Positions 18,197 through 26,807 are shown, counted from the stretch's first letter. The stretch: DNA of 64,000 nt from Rhodobacter sp. (GCA_027489175.1 JAIYAE010000027.1:62001-126000); one strand, 5' to 3'. Translations and numbers: made by a program. The notes: a model not told the origin generated them from the sequence alone.

Positions 18197-19348
18197 TCAC
18201 TCCGCCACCGCCTCGCCAATCGCCCCAACCGGGGCAAGCACCACGGCCGTCGCATTGCGCACCGTCAGGACCAACCCTGGCAGTAAACCGACCCGTGCCC
18301 GCGCGTCATTGCGAAACGCCGCATCAATGCCGATGATGCCGCCAAAAAGGCTCAGCAGGGCCGGGTTCTCCCCCAGGTTCAGGTGCCCGGCCCCGACGTC
18401 AAACGCCGCCGTGTCCAGATAGGTCACCTCCAGATCGGCAATACGGGACAGATCCTTCAGCGCGCCCAGCCGCTCTCCCCCGCCCGAGATTTGCGCCGAA
18501 AGCCCCAACACTCTGTCGCTGGCGCTGCCAAAGACAAAGAAGGGCTGGGGCAGGGTGCCGATGTCCTGCGCCAAAGCGCGAAACACATCCACGTCGATAT
18601 CGGGCGAAATCAGCACCACCCCGGCCACTCGGTCCAAAGCGGTTGATCCGCCCCGCAGCGCCATCTGGCGCAGCGTCTCCATCGTCAGCGCGGCCCCCAT
18701 CGAATGCGCGACGATCACGATTTCCTTCGCACCGGACTGCGCCACCTCGTCCAGCAGGTCTTCAAACCCACTCCGCCCGAACAGCGCTGAATCCCTGTCG
18801 TAGACATACCCCAACGCCGACCCCCGCGACGGCCAGGCATAGTGGATCGCCACGCCGGGCACCTCAAGGTCATGGTGCATCTGCGCCACCCGGTAGACAC
18901 CCTCGGCCATCGTGTTGTTGAAGCCGTGTACATAGACCACCGCATCGGTCTGCCCGCGCAGTCTCATCGCCTCGCTCAGCGCGCCGCGAAACGCCGCCGG
19001 GTCGGCAAAGCGGGTCGCGGCCATGGTCAGAAAATCCTTGTCAGGGTCAGGCTTGCGGGTGCGCGGCGGCCAGTTCAGCTCTCCCGGCTCCCGGTCGGGC
19101 GGAATCTGTATGTCATAGCGCAGGAAGCTCGCCACATCCGCGCGTTCACGGGTAAAGCCCGTTTCCCCCGCCGCGCGCGTGGTGCCAACAAAGATCGCCT
19201 CGCTGCTGACCAGCCCCTGATCCACCGGGGCCGCCGTGAACGTCCCGCGCGGCGCACAGGCCGCCAGCATCACCGCCGCCAGGATCATGTGTCGCAAGGC
19301 CCGCCCTCCAATTGCGCGCAGCCTCTGCCAGCCACCCTGCCGCGTCAA
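18197..19348 (-). CDS. DUF900-type alpha/beta hydrolase, probable lipoprotein
   Basis: An N-terminal signal with the lipobox LAAC (MILAAVMLAACAPRG) predicts an outer-membrane or periplasmic lipoprotein. The following 350 residues match the DUF900 alpha/beta-hydrolase family, with VVYVHGFNNTMAEGVYRVAQ (oxyanion region), YAWPSRGSALGYVYDRDSA and the nucleophile elbow VAHSMGAALTM; the aspartate is probably in the FVFGSASDRV region and the histidine in GAGHLNL. The substrate is unknown. The start is uncertain: 19348 gives a long basic leader, while ATG at 19288 would leave no charged residues before the hydrophobic core. It is divergent from the SDR gene. Confidence 0.83.
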   Translation of the reverse strand: MTRQGGWQRLRAIGGRALRHMILAAVMLAACAPRGTFTAAPVDQGLVSSEAIFVGTTRAAGETGFTRERADVASFLRYDIQIPPDREPGELNWPPRTRKPDPDKDFLTMAATRFADPAAFRGALSEAMRLRGQTDAVVYVHGFNNTMAEGVYRVAQMHHDLEVPGVAIHYAWPSRGSALGYVYDRDSALFGRSGFEDLLDEVAQSGAKEIVIVAHSMGAALTMETLRQMALRGGSTALDRVAGVVLISPDIDVDVFRALAQDIGTLPQPFFVFGSASDRVLGLSAQISGGGERLGALKDLSRIADLEVTYLDTAAFDVGAGHLNLGENPALLSLFGGIIGIDAAFRNDARARVGLLPGLVLTVRNATAVVLAPVGAIGEAVAE

Positions 19349-19412
19349 CCTGCCATGGACAGCCGGCCCCCCCTCTGGCTACATCCCGCAGATCACAACC
19401 GAAGGAGCGGAC

Positions 19413-20153
19413 ATGACCCTTCACGGCAAGACCGCCCTGGTGACCGGCGGCAATCGCGGCATCGGCCTCGCCACCGTCCGCGCCCTTGCAACGGCGGGGG
19501 CCGCCGTCCATTTCACCGCCCGCAGCGCCGAAAGCCTTGGCCTCGCCCGGAAAGACCTTGGCCCCATCGCCACCGGCCACCTCGCCGACATGACCGACGC
19601 CCAGGCGATGGCAGCGGTCTTCCAACAGCCCTTCGACATCCTGGTGAACAACGCCGCCATCATCGCCCCCATCGGCCACATCCTCGACGTTTCCCCCCAG
19701 GATTGGGCACGGAACATCACCACCAACTTGTCCGCTGCCTTCCACGCCACCCAACTCGCCCTGCGCCATATGGTCACCAAGGGTGGCGGCACCATCATCA
19801 ACATCTCCTCCGGCGCCGCCCACCGCCCGCAAGAAGGGTGGAGCGCGTATTGCGCCGGCAAGGCCGGTCTCGCCATGCTGACCCGCTCGGTCCATATGGA
19901 ATACGCAAGCCTTGGGATCCGCGTCTTCGGTTTCGCCCCGGGCGTCGTCGACACCGACATGCAGGTCGCCATCCGCGCCTCGGGCATCAACCCGGTCTCC
20001 CAGATTCCGCGCGCCGCCCTCGCCCCGGCCGATCACCCCGCCCGTGCCATCGCCTGGCTTTGCACCCCGGCGGCTGACCCCCTGATCGGGCAAGAGCTTG
20101 ACATCCGCGCCCCCGATCTTCGCGCCGCCGCAGGTCTTCCGCCCTTGGCCTGA
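19413..20153 (+). CDS. Short-chain dehydrogenase/reductase (SDR)
   Basis: This is a 246-residue classical SDR with the NAD(P) motif TGGNRGIG (residues 11-18), the NNAA motif, the catalytic serine in ISSGAAH, YxxxK in SAYCAGKAG, and the APGVVDTDM segment after the active site. GAAGGAG precedes the ATG at good spacing. It is followed after 47 bases by an FAH-family hydrolase on the same strand. In L-fuconate-type pathways an SDR oxidises 2-keto-3-deoxy-sugar acids and an FAH enzyme then cleaves or hydrolyses the product; that role is only inferred from the pairing. Confidence 0.85.
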   Translation: MTLHGKTALVTGGNRGIGLATVRALATAGAAVHFTARSAESLGLARKDLGPIATGHLADMTDAQAMAAVFQQPFDILVNNAAIIAPIGHILDVSPQDWARNITTNLSAAFHATQLALRHMVTKGGGTIINISSGAAHRPQEGWSAYCAGKAGLAMLTRSVHMEYASLGIRVFGFAPGVVDTDMQVAIRASGINPVSQIPRAALAPADHPARAIAWLCTPAADPLIGQELDIRAPDLRAAAGLPPLA

Positions 20154-20200
20154 CGCCGCCCTACCGCTAACATGTCAGCGACAGTCACAAGGACACCCGC

Positions 20201-21034
20201 ATGAAACTCCTCCGCTACGGGCCGCAGGGCCAGGAAAAGCCCGGCCTCCTCGCCGCCGATGGCACGATCCGCGATCTTTCCGGCCATATTACCGACCTTT
20301 CCGGTGAAATCCTCACCAAGCTGGACACGCTCAAGGCCATCGACCCCGCCACCCTGCCCGTGGTCCAGCCTGACCGCTTGGGTGCTTGTGTGGCCGGCAC
20401 CGGAAAATTCATCTGCATCGGCCTGAATTACGCCGACCACGCCGCCGAATCCGGCGCCACGGTCCCGCCCGAGCCGATCATCTTCATGAAGGCCACTTCC
20501 GCCATCTGCGGGCCGAACGACCCGATCCTGATCCCCCGCACCAGTCAGAAAACTGACTGGGAGGTTGAGCTTGGCGTCGTCATCGGCAAACCCGCCAAAT
20601 ACGTGACCGAGGCGGATGCGCTGAACCATGTGGCCGGCTACTGCGTCATCAACGACGTGTCCGAACGCGCTTTCCAGACCGAACGCTCCGGCCAGTGGAC
20701 CAAAGGGAAAAGCTGCGACAACTTCGGCCAGACCGGCCCCTGGCTGGTCACGCCGGATGAGGTGGCCGATCCCCAGAACCTGCCGATGTGGCTGACGGTA
20801 AACGGCCAGACCATGCAGAACGGCTCCACCCGGACGATGGTTTACGGCGTGGCGCATATCATCGCCTACCTCAGCCAGTTCTTCACCCTGCATCCCGGCG
20901 ACATCATCTCCACCGGCACGCCCCCGGGTGTCGGCATGGGGATGAAGCCCCCACGCTACCTCAAGGCAGGTGACGTGGTTGAACTCGGGATCGAAGGCCT
21001 CGGCACCCAGAAACAGACCTGCCTGCAGGACTGA
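20201..21034 (+). CDS. Fumarylacetoacetate hydrolase (FAH) family protein
   Basis: The 277 residues have the standard FAH fold signatures: CIGLNYADHAAESG, PIIFMKATSAICGPNDPI, the metal ligands in WEVELGVVIGK and YCVINDVSERAFQ, the GKSCDNFGQTGPWL stretch, and the closing ISTGTPPGVGMGMKPP with YLKAGDVVELGIEGLG. Members hydrolyse acylpyruvates, 2,4-diketo-3-deoxy-sugar acids or oxaloacetate. The close match to the ureidoglycolate-lyase/diketo-fuconate-hydrolase type, together with the SDR upstream, favours sugar-acid or acylpyruvate catabolism. The substrate is not decided by the sequence. Confidence 0.88.
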   Translation: MKLLRYGPQGQEKPGLLAADGTIRDLSGHITDLSGEILTKLDTLKAIDPATLPVVQPDRLGACVAGTGKFICIGLNYADHAAESGATVPPEPIIFMKATSAICGPNDPILIPRTSQKTDWEVELGVVIGKPAKYVTEADALNHVAGYCVINDVSERAFQTERSGQWTKGKSCDNFGQTGPWLVTPDEVADPQNLPMWLTVNGQTMQNGSTRTMVYGVAHIIAYLSQFFTLHPGDIISTGTPPGVGMGMKPPRYLKAGDVVELGIEGLGTQKQTCLQD

Positions 21035-21071
21035 CCCTGACAATTCGCCTAAAATTGTCTTTCATTCTGGC

Positions 21072-21113
21072 GCAAATATCCCACGGGGGTGCGGGGGTGT
21101 GAAACCCCCGCTC
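21072..21113 (+). terminator. Intergenic repeat with perfect 8-bp hairpin
   Basis: It starts CAAATATCCCACGGG and ends in GCGGGGGT (21091-21098), loop GTGAA, ACCCCCGC (21104-21111). It lies between the convergent FAH (+) and msrA (-) genes, so it probably terminates one or both transcripts. There is no T-tract on the plus strand. It belongs to the same element family as 18126. Confidence 0.65.
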
Positions 21114-21124
21114 TCGCCGCTGGC

Positions 21125-21733
21125 TCAGTGCGAAAACGCCTGATCGCCCCAGACCGCCTTCACCCGCGCATCGCGGCCACAGGACTCACGATAGAACTTG
21201 TAGGCGTTGGCCTGCTTTTTCGGACCGGCCCGCGTCAGGATGATCCCGGTGCCCTTGTAGTAATCCTGGTGATAGTCCTCGGCGATCCAGAAGGTCTTTG
21301 CGTTCAACACTGGCGTCACCACGGTTGCACCCAAGACCGCCTCGGCCTCGGCCACCGCCGCCTTGGCTGCCTTCTTCTGCTCGGCATTTGCCGCAAAGAT
21401 CGCGGTCCGGTAGGCATCGCCCCGGTCGCAGAACTGCCCACCCGCATCCGTCACATCGACCGACCGCAGGAACTTTGCCACCAGCTCGGGGTAGGGGATT
21501 ACCGACGAATCAAAGGTGATCTTCACCGCCTCATAATGACCCTCGTGGTCGTCATAGGTCGGGTTCTGACTGTCGCCGCCGGTATAGCCCGACACCACGT
21601 CAATCACGCCCTCGACCTTCTCAAAATCCGATTCCACGCACCAGAAGCAGCCCCCGGCCACTATGGCCGTCTGCACTTCGGCCATCGCGGCCCCCGTCAT
21701 CCCCAGCCCGAAGGCCATCGCCAGTTTCCACAT
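21125..21733 (-). CDS. msrA: Peptide methionine-(S)-S-oxide reductase MsrA, exported
   Basis: MsrA reduces methionine-S-sulfoxide in proteins. The ATG at 21733 follows a GGAG and begins a signal peptide (WKLAMAFGLGMTGAAMA), so this copy should work in the periplasm. The catalytic motif GCFWC comes soon after the cleavage site, then SGYTGGD, DDHEGHYEAVKITFD and AEDYHQDYY; a resolving cysteine lies near the end (ESCGRD). Total 202 residues. Periplasmic reduction would need an electron donor, and no msrB or msrP lies beside it. It is convergent with the FAH gene. Confidence 0.92.
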   Translation of the reverse strand: MWKLAMAFGLGMTGAAMAEVQTAIVAGGCFWCVESDFEKVEGVIDVVSGYTGGDSQNPTYDDHEGHYEAVKITFDSSVIPYPELVAKFLRSVDVTDAGGQFCDRGDAYRTAIFAANAEQKKAAKAAVAEAEAVLGATVVTPVLNAKTFWIAEDYHQDYYKGTGIILTRAGPKKQANAYKFYRESCGRDARVKAVWGDQAFSH

Positions 21734-21882
21734 GATCCGCTCCTTGATTTGCGCCGACCCTGCGGCCCGCTGCCTGACCCGTCCACTCACCCTGCCGTGA
21801 CCTCACGCCATGGTGATGGTTTCCCTTGGCCTTCCGCCCGTGGGGCCTTAGCCTGAAACAAATCACCGCCGGACATTTCAAT

Positions 21883-22782
21883 ATGAACGACCACGTCTCG
21901 ACCCACCAAGCCGAAGAAGACGCCCGCAATGACCAGATTCTGATCTGGGTCGACGGCGCCCTGAAACCCAAGGCGCAGGCCACCGTCAGCGTCTACGATT
22001 CCGGCTTCATGCTGGGCGATGGCGTGTGGGAAGGCATCCGGCTTTACAACGGCAAATGGTCCTTCATCGACGAACACATCGACCGGCTGTTTGAGGCGGC
22101 AAAGGCCATCGACCTTGATATCGCCCGCACGAAAGATCAGGTCATCTCCGCCGTGTTAGAGACACAAGCCGCGAACCAAATGACCAACGACGCGCATTGC
22201 CGTTTGATGGTCACCCGCGGCGTCAAGACCCGGCCCTTCCAGAGCCCGCGCCTCAGCCAGCAGGGTCCGACCATGGTCATCATCATGGAACACTCGCGCC
22301 AAAAGCTGCCGCGACCGATCACCCTTGCCACCGTCCCACACCTGCGCGGCCTGCCGATGACGCAGGACCCGAAACTGAACAGTCACTCCAAGCTGAACTG
22401 CATCCTCGCCTGCATCGCTGCGCAAAAGGCGGGTGCCGATGAGGCGCTGATGCTGGACGTGCATGGCTTCGTGAACACCACCAACGCCTGCAACTTCTTC
22501 ATCGTGCGGAGGGGAGAGGTTTGGACCTCGACCGGCGACTACTGCATGAACGGGATCACCCGCCAGAAGGTCATCGACCTCTGCCACGCGAACGGCATCC
22601 CCTGCCGCGAGAAGAACTTTTCGCTGGTGGAGACCTACTCCGCTGATGAGGCCTTCCTCACCGGCACCTTCGGCGCGCAAACCCCGGTGGGGATGATCGA
22701 CGGCCGCCAGATCGGCACCGGCCAGATGGGCCCGATGACCGAACGCCTGCGGAGCCTTTACAAAACCCTGGTAGGGGCCTGA
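21883..22782 (+). CDS. Class IV PLP aminotransferase (D-amino-acid / branched-chain type)
   Basis: The start at 21883 gives 299 residues. The fold-type IV signatures are SVYDSGFMLGDGVWEGIRLYNG (about residues 36-58) and the PLP lysine K170 in LNSHSKLNCI, with EALMLDVHGFVNTTNACNFF and a substrate loop GNYC-like GDYCMNGITRQKVIDL. D-alanine, branched-chain and ADC-lyase-like members share this fold, so the substrate is open. It is the first gene of a unit with a PhyH dioxygenase (three-base gap) and a sulfotransferase-like protein. Plants encode proteins (Arabidopsis BCAT-like 1 and 2) joining a sulfotransferase-like domain to this aminotransferase fold, which supports a functional link. Confidence 0.87.
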   Translation: MNDHVSTHQAEEDARNDQILIWVDGALKPKAQATVSVYDSGFMLGDGVWEGIRLYNGKWSFIDEHIDRLFEAAKAIDLDIARTKDQVISAVLETQAANQMTNDAHCRLMVTRGVKTRPFQSPRLSQQGPTMVIIMEHSRQKLPRPITLATVPHLRGLPMTQDPKLNSHSKLNCILACIAAQKAGADEALMLDVHGFVNTTNACNFFIVRRGEVWTSTGDYCMNGITRQKVIDLCHANGIPCREKNFSLVETYSADEAFLTGTFGAQTPVGMIDGRQIGTGQMGPMTERLRSLYKTLVGA

Positions 22783-22785
22783 GCC

Positions 22786-23967
22786 ATGCAGAAACTTGAC
22801 CGTTCTCTTCACCTGCGCGCCCGCACCTACCTGCATGCCGCAGACTGCGACGTCGCCGACCTCGCCACCCTGTGCGAGGCCGTGACCGACCCGGGCGACT
22901 ACCCGCTCGCCGCGGGGGCGGAAAAGGGTGTCCTGATCTACGATTGCCCCGCGCTCCTTCCCCGCCTCTCAGATGTCGGCTTCACCGAAACCCTGATGGC
23001 CGAATGGGCCGACGCTTTCCAGAACGGCCCCGGCGTCCTTGTCCTGCAAGTCGCTGAGCCTGACCACGCGATGATCGACCGCGCCTCGGATATCTTCCGC
23101 GACCTGATCGCCCAGCAAAACGCCGCAGGCACCGGCGGCGGCGACCATTTCGCCAAACCGGGCGCGAATGACCGGCTCTGGAACTCCCTCGAAAAGCACT
23201 GCCTCGCCGACCCCGCCAACTTCGCCCGCTACTACGCGAACCCCTTCCTCGCCCTCGTCTCCCAAGCCTGGCTTGGCCCCTACTACCAGATGACCGCCCA
23301 GCTGAACGTCGTGAACCCCGACGGCGCGGCACAAAGCCCCCACCGCGACTATCACTTGGGCTTCCAATCGCCTGAGGCCGTTGCCCGCTACCCCGCCCAT
23401 GTCCACAGCTTCTCGCCGATGCTGACGCTCCAAGGCGCCATCGCCCATGTCGATGCCAGCATTGAGGCTGGCCCTACCCTCCTCCTCCCCCACAGCCAGA
23501 AGTATCCCGCCGGCTACCTCGCCACCTCCAACCCCGCCTTCCGCGCCTATTTCGACGCCCATGCCGTGCAACTGCCGCTGAAGAAGGGGGATATGCTCTT
23601 CTTCTCCCCCGCCCTGTTCCATGCCGCCGGGACGAACCGCACCAAAGACGTCAAACGGATGGTCAACCTCTTCCAGGTCTCCTCCGCCTACGGCCGCGCG
23701 ATGGAATCCATCAACCGCACCGCGATGTGTAAGGCGCTTTACCCCGCCCTCCTCGCCTCAACCCTTACCGAAATCCAAACCGCCAATGCCATCGCCGCCA
23801 CCGCCGAAGGCTACAGCTTCCCCACAAACCTTGACCGTGATCCGCCCATCGGCGGCCTTGCCCCGAAATCCCAGGCCGCCCTCATGCACGAAGCCCTCGC
23901 CGCCCGCTGGACAGCTGAAGCCCTGAACCAAGCCCTCGACGCCCAAGCCGCAAAGCGCCTCCCATGA
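22786..23967 (+). CDS. PhyH-type Fe(II)/2-oxoglutarate dioxygenase
   Basis: The 393-residue product resembles the phytanoyl-CoA dioxygenase family. Probable iron ligands are H186 and D188 (QSPHRDYHLGF) and H279 (FSPALFHAAGTNRT), with an arginine shortly after (R285 or R291) for 2-oxoglutarate. The centre has AGPTLLLPHSQKYPAGY. It probably hydroxylates a small or carrier-bound acid; the substrate is unknown. It lies between the class IV aminotransferase and the sulfotransferase-like gene and overlaps the latter by four bases (ATGA), so translation is coupled. The gene has very high third-position GC but nothing suggests foreign origin. Confidence 0.82.
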   Translation: MQKLDRSLHLRARTYLHAADCDVADLATLCEAVTDPGDYPLAAGAEKGVLIYDCPALLPRLSDVGFTETLMAEWADAFQNGPGVLVLQVAEPDHAMIDRASDIFRDLIAQQNAAGTGGGDHFAKPGANDRLWNSLEKHCLADPANFARYYANPFLALVSQAWLGPYYQMTAQLNVVNPDGAAQSPHRDYHLGFQSPEAVARYPAHVHSFSPMLTLQGAIAHVDASIEAGPTLLLPHSQKYPAGYLATSNPAFRAYFDAHAVQLPLKKGDMLFFSPALFHAAGTNRTKDVKRMVNLFQVSSAYGRAMESINRTAMCKALYPALLASTLTEIQTANAIAATAEGYSFPTNLDRDPPIGGLAPKSQAALMHEALAARWTAEALNQALDAQAAKRLP

Positions 23968-24680
23968 AAATCGCCATGTGGTCCGGCCCCCGGAACCTAT
24001 CCACCGCCCTGATGTACGCCTTCGCCGCCCGCCCGGACTGCACGGTCAGTGATGAGCCGTTCTACGCCGCCTACCTGGCAGCCACCGGAATCGACCACCC
24101 GATGCGCGCTGAAGTCATCGCCAGCCAACCCACCGACCCGCGCGAAGTCGCCGCCCACTGCACCGGCCCCAACCCGGACGGCAAACCGCTCTGGTACCAA
24201 AAGCACATGACCCTGCACATGGTCCCCGCCTTTGACCGGGACTTCCTAAAAGACCTGACCAACGTCTTCCTCCTCCGTCACCCCGCCCGCGTCATCGCCA
24301 GCTACGCCAAGAAGCGTGAGGCGCCTACGCTTGAAGACATCGGCTTTGTCCAGCAGGCCCAGCTCTTCGACCAGGTGGCAGACCTCACCGGCACCGCCCC
24401 CCCGGTCATCACCGCCGAGGCGATCCGCGCCAATCCCCGCGCCGCCCTGACCAAACTCTGCACCGCGCTGGGCATCCCCTTTACCGAAGCGATGCTGCAT
24501 TGGCCCGCCGGCCCCAAACCCTATGACGGGGTCTGGGCGCCGCATTGGTACAACGCTGTCCACCGCTCCACCGGTTTTGAAGACCCCGAAGGCCCGCTTC
24601 CCGACCTTCCCGCAGAATACCAGCGCCTTGCCGATGCCGCACTTGCCGCGCATGACCACCTCGCCGCCTACGCCTTTTGA
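23964..24680 (+). CDS. Sulfotransferase-like P-loop protein
   Basis: The 238 residues begin MKIAMWSGPRNLSTALMYAF, which fits the 5'-phosphosulfate loop of sulfotransferases. The stretch FLLRHPARVIASYAKK fits the 3'-phosphate-binding Arg/Ser motif. Similar proteins are often mislabelled branched-chain aminotransferases because plant homologues carry this domain fused to a class IV aminotransferase. PAPS-dependent sulfation of the product of the two preceding genes is possible, but the protein could also be a non-sulfating P-loop relative. It ends just before a secreted hydrolase gene. Confidence 0.75.
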   Translation: MKIAMWSGPRNLSTALMYAFAARPDCTVSDEPFYAAYLAATGIDHPMRAEVIASQPTDPREVAAHCTGPNPDGKPLWYQKHMTLHMVPAFDRDFLKDLTNVFLLRHPARVIASYAKKREAPTLEDIGFVQQAQLFDQVADLTGTAPPVITAEAIRANPRAALTKLCTALGIPFTEAMLHWPAGPKPYDGVWAPHWYNAVHRSTGFEDPEGPLPDLPAEYQRLADAALAAHDHLAAYAF

Positions 24681-24690
24681 GGGAACCCCC

Positions 24691-26601
24691 ATGCGCGCAG
24701 CCCTTTTTGCCCTCGCCCTTTTGTCCACCCCGGCCCTTGCCGACACCGCGCTGATCGACAGGATTTCAGACCTTGCGCTGGAACCTTGCGATCTCAGCTC
24801 GCTTTCCTGTGCGACGCTGACGGTCCCCCTCGACCACCGCGCGAATGACCCGGAAAAGACCCTCGACATCACGTTCGCCCTGTCCTTCGCGGCCGTCGAA
24901 AGCCAGGGCATCCTGTTCTTCTATGTCGGCGGGCCGGGCGGCTCGGGCCTTGCCTCGGCTGACAACTACCTTTCCGCCTTTGACCAGGAACTGACCGATT
25001 ACATCGACATCGTCTTTGTCGATCAGCGCGGCACCGGTCCGGTCCACGGCCTCTCGTGCCCCACTGCCCAGGCCGTCTTCGACACCGCCCCCGTCTCGCT
25101 TGCGGAACCTGAGGCGGTCCTTTCCGTTGCCCGCGCCTATGCCAAGGATTGCACTGCTGAAATCGGCCGCCCAGACCTGATGCCCGTGGTGAACTCGGAT
25201 CAGGCGATCCGCGATTTCGAACTCTTCCGCCAGAAGATCGGCGCGCCCAAGGTCTGGCTCTATGGCGAAAGCTACGGAACCCAGGTCGTGCAGGCCTATG
25301 CCACGCTTTACCCTCAGGCCGTGCGCGGGGTGATCGTCGATGGTGTCGTCGACCTCAACCTTGACGCCCAGGCTTTCTACGCCTCCTACACCACGGCTGC
25401 CGAAAGCATCCTGACCCGCACCCTCGCCGCCTGTGCCGAAATCGCCGCCTGTGCCGCCGACATGGGCGATGACGCCGCCCGCGTCTATGACGCCCTCGCC
25501 CAGCGCCTGGCAGAAGCCCCGATCATGGTCCCCTTCACCTTGGCTGACGGCAGCACCACCCAGCGCCCGTTGACCGCGACCCTGCTGGAAGGAAACGCCT
25601 TCTACGCCCTCTACTCCCCCGAAGGCCGGGCTGAGTTTCTGCGCGCCCTCGCCGCCGCCGGGCGCGGCAATCTGGTGCCGATGCTGCAGCTTGGCTATGC
25701 CAACATGTATCTTGATCCGGAAACCCTGACCGGGTTGGAAGATCCCGGCTGGTATGGCGCCGCCTTCTACGCCATCACCTGCACCGATTACGATTCCGGC
25801 CCCGGTGACGTGGAAACCCGCGCCGCCGCCATTCTGGAGGAGGCGCTGGCTTTCGCCCCGAACGCCCCCCGCCTTCTGCGCGCCTATTACATGGAACGTC
25901 TGGCTTGCGCCTACTGGCCGCATCAGGGCCCCGACACCCGCCCCGCCCAATATGCCGGCGGGGACTGGCCGACGCTGGTCCTGAACAGCGACGCCGACCC
26001 TATCACCCCATCCCCCATGGCCTATTCCGTCCTCGATTCGGCCAAGAACGCCTATGCGGTTATAATGAAGGGCGGCCCGCATGTGATCTGGGGCCGCGGC
26101 TTTGCCTGCCCCGACGCCATCGTTCAGGCGCTTCTGTTTGACGGCACCCTGCCCGCCGCGCGCGAGCAGCTCTGCACCCAGGACCTGATCGCCAATTACA
26201 CGCCTCTGACCCTTACGACCGAGGCTGATCAGTCCGACCCCGCCACCGTCGCCCGCGCCGTGGATATTGAGCTTTACCAGATCATCCCGCTCACCACCTG
26301 GGACGGGGTCGACCCCATCACCCTTGGCTGCGATTACGGCGGCACCCTGACCGCGACCTCGACCTATGACGGCACCGATTACAGCTTTGCCAGTTGCAGC
26401 CTCTGGCCCGGTCTCGCCATCACCGGTCAGGGGGTTGAGGTGAACGCCGGCGATGACCGCGACGGCATCACGCTGACGCTTCAAGTCTCGGGCCGGCAAA
26501 CCGGTGACATCACCTACCGCTACAGCACGGTGACCGAGGCGTTCAGCCTCTCCGGCACCTGGAACGGCGCCGCCGCCACCCTGACCCGGCCCATGCCCTA
26601 A
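24691..26601 (+). CDS. Secreted TAP-like alpha/beta hydrolase (prolyl-aminopeptidase-like)
   Basis: The ATG at 24691, ten bases after the sulfotransferase stop, opens a signal peptide (RAALFALALLSTPALA); the mature protein is about 620 residues. It resembles the tripeptidyl aminopeptidase-like hydrolases: oxyanion region FYVGGPGGSGLASADN, FVDQRGTGPVHGLSC, nucleophile elbow YGESYGTQVV, aspartate in LNSDADPITP and histidine in GGPHVIWGRG. A C-terminal beta-rich domain of about 120 residues (from TLGCDYGGTLTAT) extends beyond the TAP-like part. Many paired cysteines suit a periplasmic or secreted protein. The substrate may be short peptides or esters. Confidence 0.83.
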   Translation: MRAALFALALLSTPALADTALIDRISDLALEPCDLSSLSCATLTVPLDHRANDPEKTLDITFALSFAAVESQGILFFYVGGPGGSGLASADNYLSAFDQELTDYIDIVFVDQRGTGPVHGLSCPTAQAVFDTAPVSLAEPEAVLSVARAYAKDCTAEIGRPDLMPVVNSDQAIRDFELFRQKIGAPKVWLYGESYGTQVVQAYATLYPQAVRGVIVDGVVDLNLDAQAFYASYTTAAESILTRTLAACAEIAACAADMGDDAARVYDALAQRLAEAPIMVPFTLADGSTTQRPLTATLLEGNAFYALYSPEGRAEFLRALAAAGRGNLVPMLQLGYANMYLDPETLTGLEDPGWYGAAFYAITCTDYDSGPGDVETRAAAILEEALAFAPNAPRLLRAYYMERLACAYWPHQGPDTRPAQYAGGDWPTLVLNSDADPITPSPMAYSVLDSAKNAYAVIMKGGPHVIWGRGFACPDAIVQALLFDGTLPAAREQLCTQDLIANYTPLTLTTEADQSDPATVARAVDIELYQIIPLTTWDGVDPITLGCDYGGTLTATSTYDGTDYSFASCSLWPGLAITGQGVEVNAGDDRDGITLTLQVSGRQTGDITYRYSTVTEAFSLSGTWNGAAATLTRPMP

Positions 26602-26623
26602 GGCCCCTTGGCCTTTCACATTT

Positions 26624-26651
26624 GCCCAAATATCCCCGCCGGAGGCCCGCC
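26624..26651 (+). repeat. Third copy of the CAAATA-started intergenic repeat (first half only)
   Basis: CCCAAATATCCCCGCCGGAG repeats the opening of the elements at 18126 and 21072, again just after a plus-strand gene that faces a minus-strand gene. The second half is replaced by the long hairpin at 26650. Confidence 0.45.
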
Positions 26652-26690
26652 TTTGTTTTTTGCGCGTTCTTCACGCGCGAAAAACAAAGG
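26650..26690. terminator. Long stem-loop, probable bidirectional terminator
   Basis: Two 18-base arms (26650-26667 and 26673-26690) pair with a single G-T wobble around the five-base loop TCTTC. Each arm ends in CCTTTGTTTTT or its complement, so the hairpin has a T-run on either strand. It lies between the TAP-like hydrolase (+) and argG (-), where convergent transcripts need an end. Confidence 0.75.
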
Positions 26691-26807
26691 GTAAAGGCTT
26701 GCGCGGAACGCGCTCCTTCAGAAAACCGCCCCAACCCCGCCGACACCAGCAAGGTTAAGGCTTCCTGAAGCCCTCAGCGCAATTCAATGATTTCAACCCC
26801 TTGGCCC

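Noticed and set aside
24766-26619. 617-codon open frame on the minus strand opposite the TAP-like hydrolase
   Set aside because: Gly/Ala/Val-rich shadow of a gene with strong third-position GC bias; no motif seen and the sense gene has full catalytic motifs.
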